DNA of 14,546 nucleotides from Bacteroidota bacterium (GTDB lineage: Bacteria; Bacteroidota; Bacteroidia; Chitinophagales; Chitinophagaceae): the NCBI GenBank assembly GCA_021780705.1, contig JAJXYG010000002.1, forward strand, positions 1 through 14,546. Direction: 5' to 3'. Made by a program: the position numbers and the translations under genes. Shown here one piece after another: positions 13,029-14,546 of this stretch (positions within the stretch are counted from its first letter, which is position 1; each line of letters begins with the position of its first letter). The notes under the pieces are model-generated. The model saw only the letters and a list, made by a program, of their open reading frames with translations, searched no databases and was not told the origin of the DNA.

Positions 13029-14546
13029 TTAATTCACGGTAGACCCCGGAGAAATTCCCTCCTGCGGGCTGACAAAATGCAATTTCCCGTCCCCGTCCTC
13101 AGCCATCAGGATCATCCCGTTGCTTTCTATTCCTTTCATCTTCCGGGGAGCAAGATTGGCTACCACCACCACCTGCCTGCCGGTGAGGTCTTCGGGCTGA
13201 AAGTGCTGGGCAATCCCCGAAAGGATGGTTCTCTTTTCAAAACCCAGGTCGATTTCAAGCTTGAGCAGCTTGTCTGCCTTCGGCACTTTCTCGGCAGCAA
13301 GGATCACCCCGGTTCTCAGGTCTATCTTTGCAAAATCGTCAAAGTTGATTGCGGGCTTCAGGGAAACAGCCTCCTTTTTTTCAGTATTTGTATCCACCGT
13401 GGCATTTTGATTTTTTTCCGAAGCATCTTCGGTCTCCTGGGCCGCAATCGATCCCGCCTTGAGCTTTTCGACCTGAAGGCGAATCTCCTCGTCCTCAATT
13501 TTTCTGAACAGGAGTTCCGGGGCTCTCAGGCTGTAGCCCACGCTCAATAATTTAATCTTTCCGCCGTGTTCCCAATCCAGAATCTTGTCAGTCACCTTCA
13601 TGAGGTGCAGCATTTTTTTCGCGGTAAAGGGCAGGAAGGGATTGATAAAAATGGCCAGGTTGGCACACAATTGCAGACACAGGTGGATGCAATTGTCAAT
13701 TTGTTTTTGCGCTTCGTCAGTGGGCTGCCCCTGGCTGTCGGTGATCCTGGCTACCGCCCAGGGCTCCTTTTCCTGCATGAACTTATTGCCTTTTCGCGCC
13801 AGATCTATTACCTCAAACAGGGCGTCCCGGAACTTGAATTCCTCCAGCAACCCCTCGATTCTTGCCTTAGAGGCACCGATTTCCGAAATAAGCCCCCGGT
13901 CCTTGTCATCCAGGATGTCCTCGTGCAACCGGGGAACCTTGCCCTTGCACAATTTGTGCATCAGTACAAAGGTCCGGTTGACAAAATTTCCGAATATGGA
14001 TACCAGCTCACTGTTATTTCGGTCCTGGAAATCTTTCCAGGTAAAATCATTGTCTTTGGTCTCCGGAGCATTGGCGCAGAGTACATAGCGCATGACATCC
14101 TGCTGCCCCGGAAAATCCTTCAGGTATTCATCGACCCACACCGCCCAGTTCCGGCTGGTGGAGACCTTTTGCCCTTCAATGTTCAGGAACTCGTTGGCAG
14201 GTACATTTTCCGGCAATACAAAATCTCCGTGTGCCTTCAGCATCGAGGGGAAAATGATACAGTGAAATACAATATTGTCCTTGCCGATGAAATGCACCAG
14301 CTTGGTATCCTTCTGGTACCAGTATTCCTGCCAGTTTTCCAATAATTCCTTGGTGGCAGAAATATAACCGATAGGGGCATCAAACCATACGTACAATACC
14401 TTCCCCTGGGCATCTGCCAAAGGAACCTTCACCCCCCAGCTGCTGTCCCGGGTCATGGCCCTGGGCTGCAGGCCCTTGTCAAGCCAGCTTTTACACTGGC
14501 CATACACATTGGCCTTCCATTCTTTGTGGTCTTCCAGGATCCACTG
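13029..14546 (-). CDS. metG: Methionyl-tRNA synthetase (C-terminal part; 5' end beyond the window)
   Basis: The frame is open to the right window edge and encodes the last 505 residues of MetRS, which charges tRNA-Met. The HIGH motif and zinc-knuckle domain lie outside the window. Visible parts are the end of the catalytic domain with [31 protein letters not shown] and the KMSKS-loop equivalent [11 protein letters not shown] (loop codons 14154-14168), then the helical anticodon-binding domain ([16 protein letters not shown] onward). A charged, Glu/Asn/Thr-rich linker follows, and finally a 106-residue EMAP/Trbp111-type tRNA-binding OB domain (13032-13349) containing [14 protein letters not shown] and [19 protein letters not shown]. 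The Lys-x-Ser-Thr-Ser form of the loop is usual for Bacteroidota MetRS as I recall. A GTG codon at 14507 is internal, encoding Val, and not the start. The dehydrogenase gene begins 22 bp downstream. Confidence 0.96.
   Translation of the reverse strand, partial: QWILEDHKEWKANVYGQCKSWLDKGLQPRAMTRDSSWGVKVPLADAQGKVLYVWFDAPIGYISATKELLENWQEYWYQKDTKLVHFIGKDNIVFHCIIFPSMLKAHGDFVLPENVPANEFLNIEGQKVSTSRNWAVWVDEYLKDFPGQQDVMRYVLCANAPETKDNDFTWKDFQDRNNSELVSIFGNFVNRTFVLMHKLCKGKVPRLHEDILDDKDRGLISEIGASKARIEGLLEEFKFRDALFEVIDLARKGNKFMQEKEPWAVARITDSQGQPTDEAQKQIDNCIHLCLQLCANLAIFINPFLPFTAKKMLHLMKVTDKILDWEHGGKIKLLSVGYSLRAPELLFRKIEDEEIRLQVEKLKAGSIAAQETEDASEKNQNATVDTNTEKKEAVSLKPAINFDDFAKIDLRTGVILAAEKVPKADKLLKLEIDLGFEKRTILSGIAQHFQPEDLTGRQVVVVANLAPRKMKGIESNGMILMAEDGDGKLHFVSPQEGISPGSTVN

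Noticed and set aside
13566..14345. Long plus-strand open frame (259 codons) opposite metG
   Set aside because: It lies entirely antisense to strongly conserved metG sequence, has no recognisable domain, and its composition mirrors the MetRS codons.

Overview
The window looks like chromosomal DNA from a member of the Bacteroidota, probably a Chitinophagia/Saprospiria-like lineage, although the exact class is a guess. The grounds are family content (a split DsbD, a DUF6427-like membrane protein next to purQ, a MetRS whose KMSKS loop reads KVSTS), Bacteroidota-style signal peptides and lipoprotein, several TAnnTTTG-type -7 promoter elements, and the lack of strong Shine-Dalgarno sequences. It is densely packed with 13 recognisable protein genes, two of which run off or abut the window edges in addition to a 22-codon C-terminal fragment at the left edge. 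There is no gene-free stretch over 300 bp, and I see no rRNA, tRNA, CRISPR array, insertion sequence or phage gene.

Layout. 1-656 (+): the tail of an unknown upstream ORF, then a secreted/lipoprotein cyclophilin-type prolyl isomerase. 673-6157 (-), transcribed right to left: a secreted hypothetical protein with a Tyr/Asn/Pro/Gly-rich segment, a DUF6427-like polytopic membrane protein, purQ, a stand-alone DsbD N-terminal domain, and the DsbD transmembrane plus thioredoxin protein. 6255-7190 (+): a TIGR01777-type (YfcH-like) nucleotide-sugar-epimerase-related protein, divergent from the hypothetical gene across 97 bp. 7211-14546 (-): metG (cut by the window edge), a beta-hydroxyacid dehydrogenase, a probable terminator and operator/promoter gap, a FadN-type 3-hydroxyacyl-CoA dehydrogenase/enoyl-CoA hydratase, a small metzincin metalloprotease 4 bp behind it, and an ABC ATPase/permease pair.

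How the genes relate. The two DsbD parts together should carry electrons from the cytoplasm across the inner membrane to periplasmic or envelope substrates; with the cyclophilin lipoprotein they give the left end an envelope protein-folding theme. PurQ supplies ammonia to FGAM synthase (PurL), with PurS and PurL not in view. FadN covers the middle two steps of beta-oxidation, but its usual thiolase and acyl-CoA dehydrogenase partners are absent here. The metzincin and the ABC exporter downstream have no evident metabolic link to FadN.

I found no clearly new defence, mobile or biosynthetic system. The features most worth a second look are the signal-less metzincin coupled to fadN, an inverted-repeat operator candidate upstream of fadN, the paired palindromes at the junction of the split DsbD genes, the hairpins that contain both stop codons at the two convergent gene pairs, and the uncharacterised Tyr-rich secreted protein.
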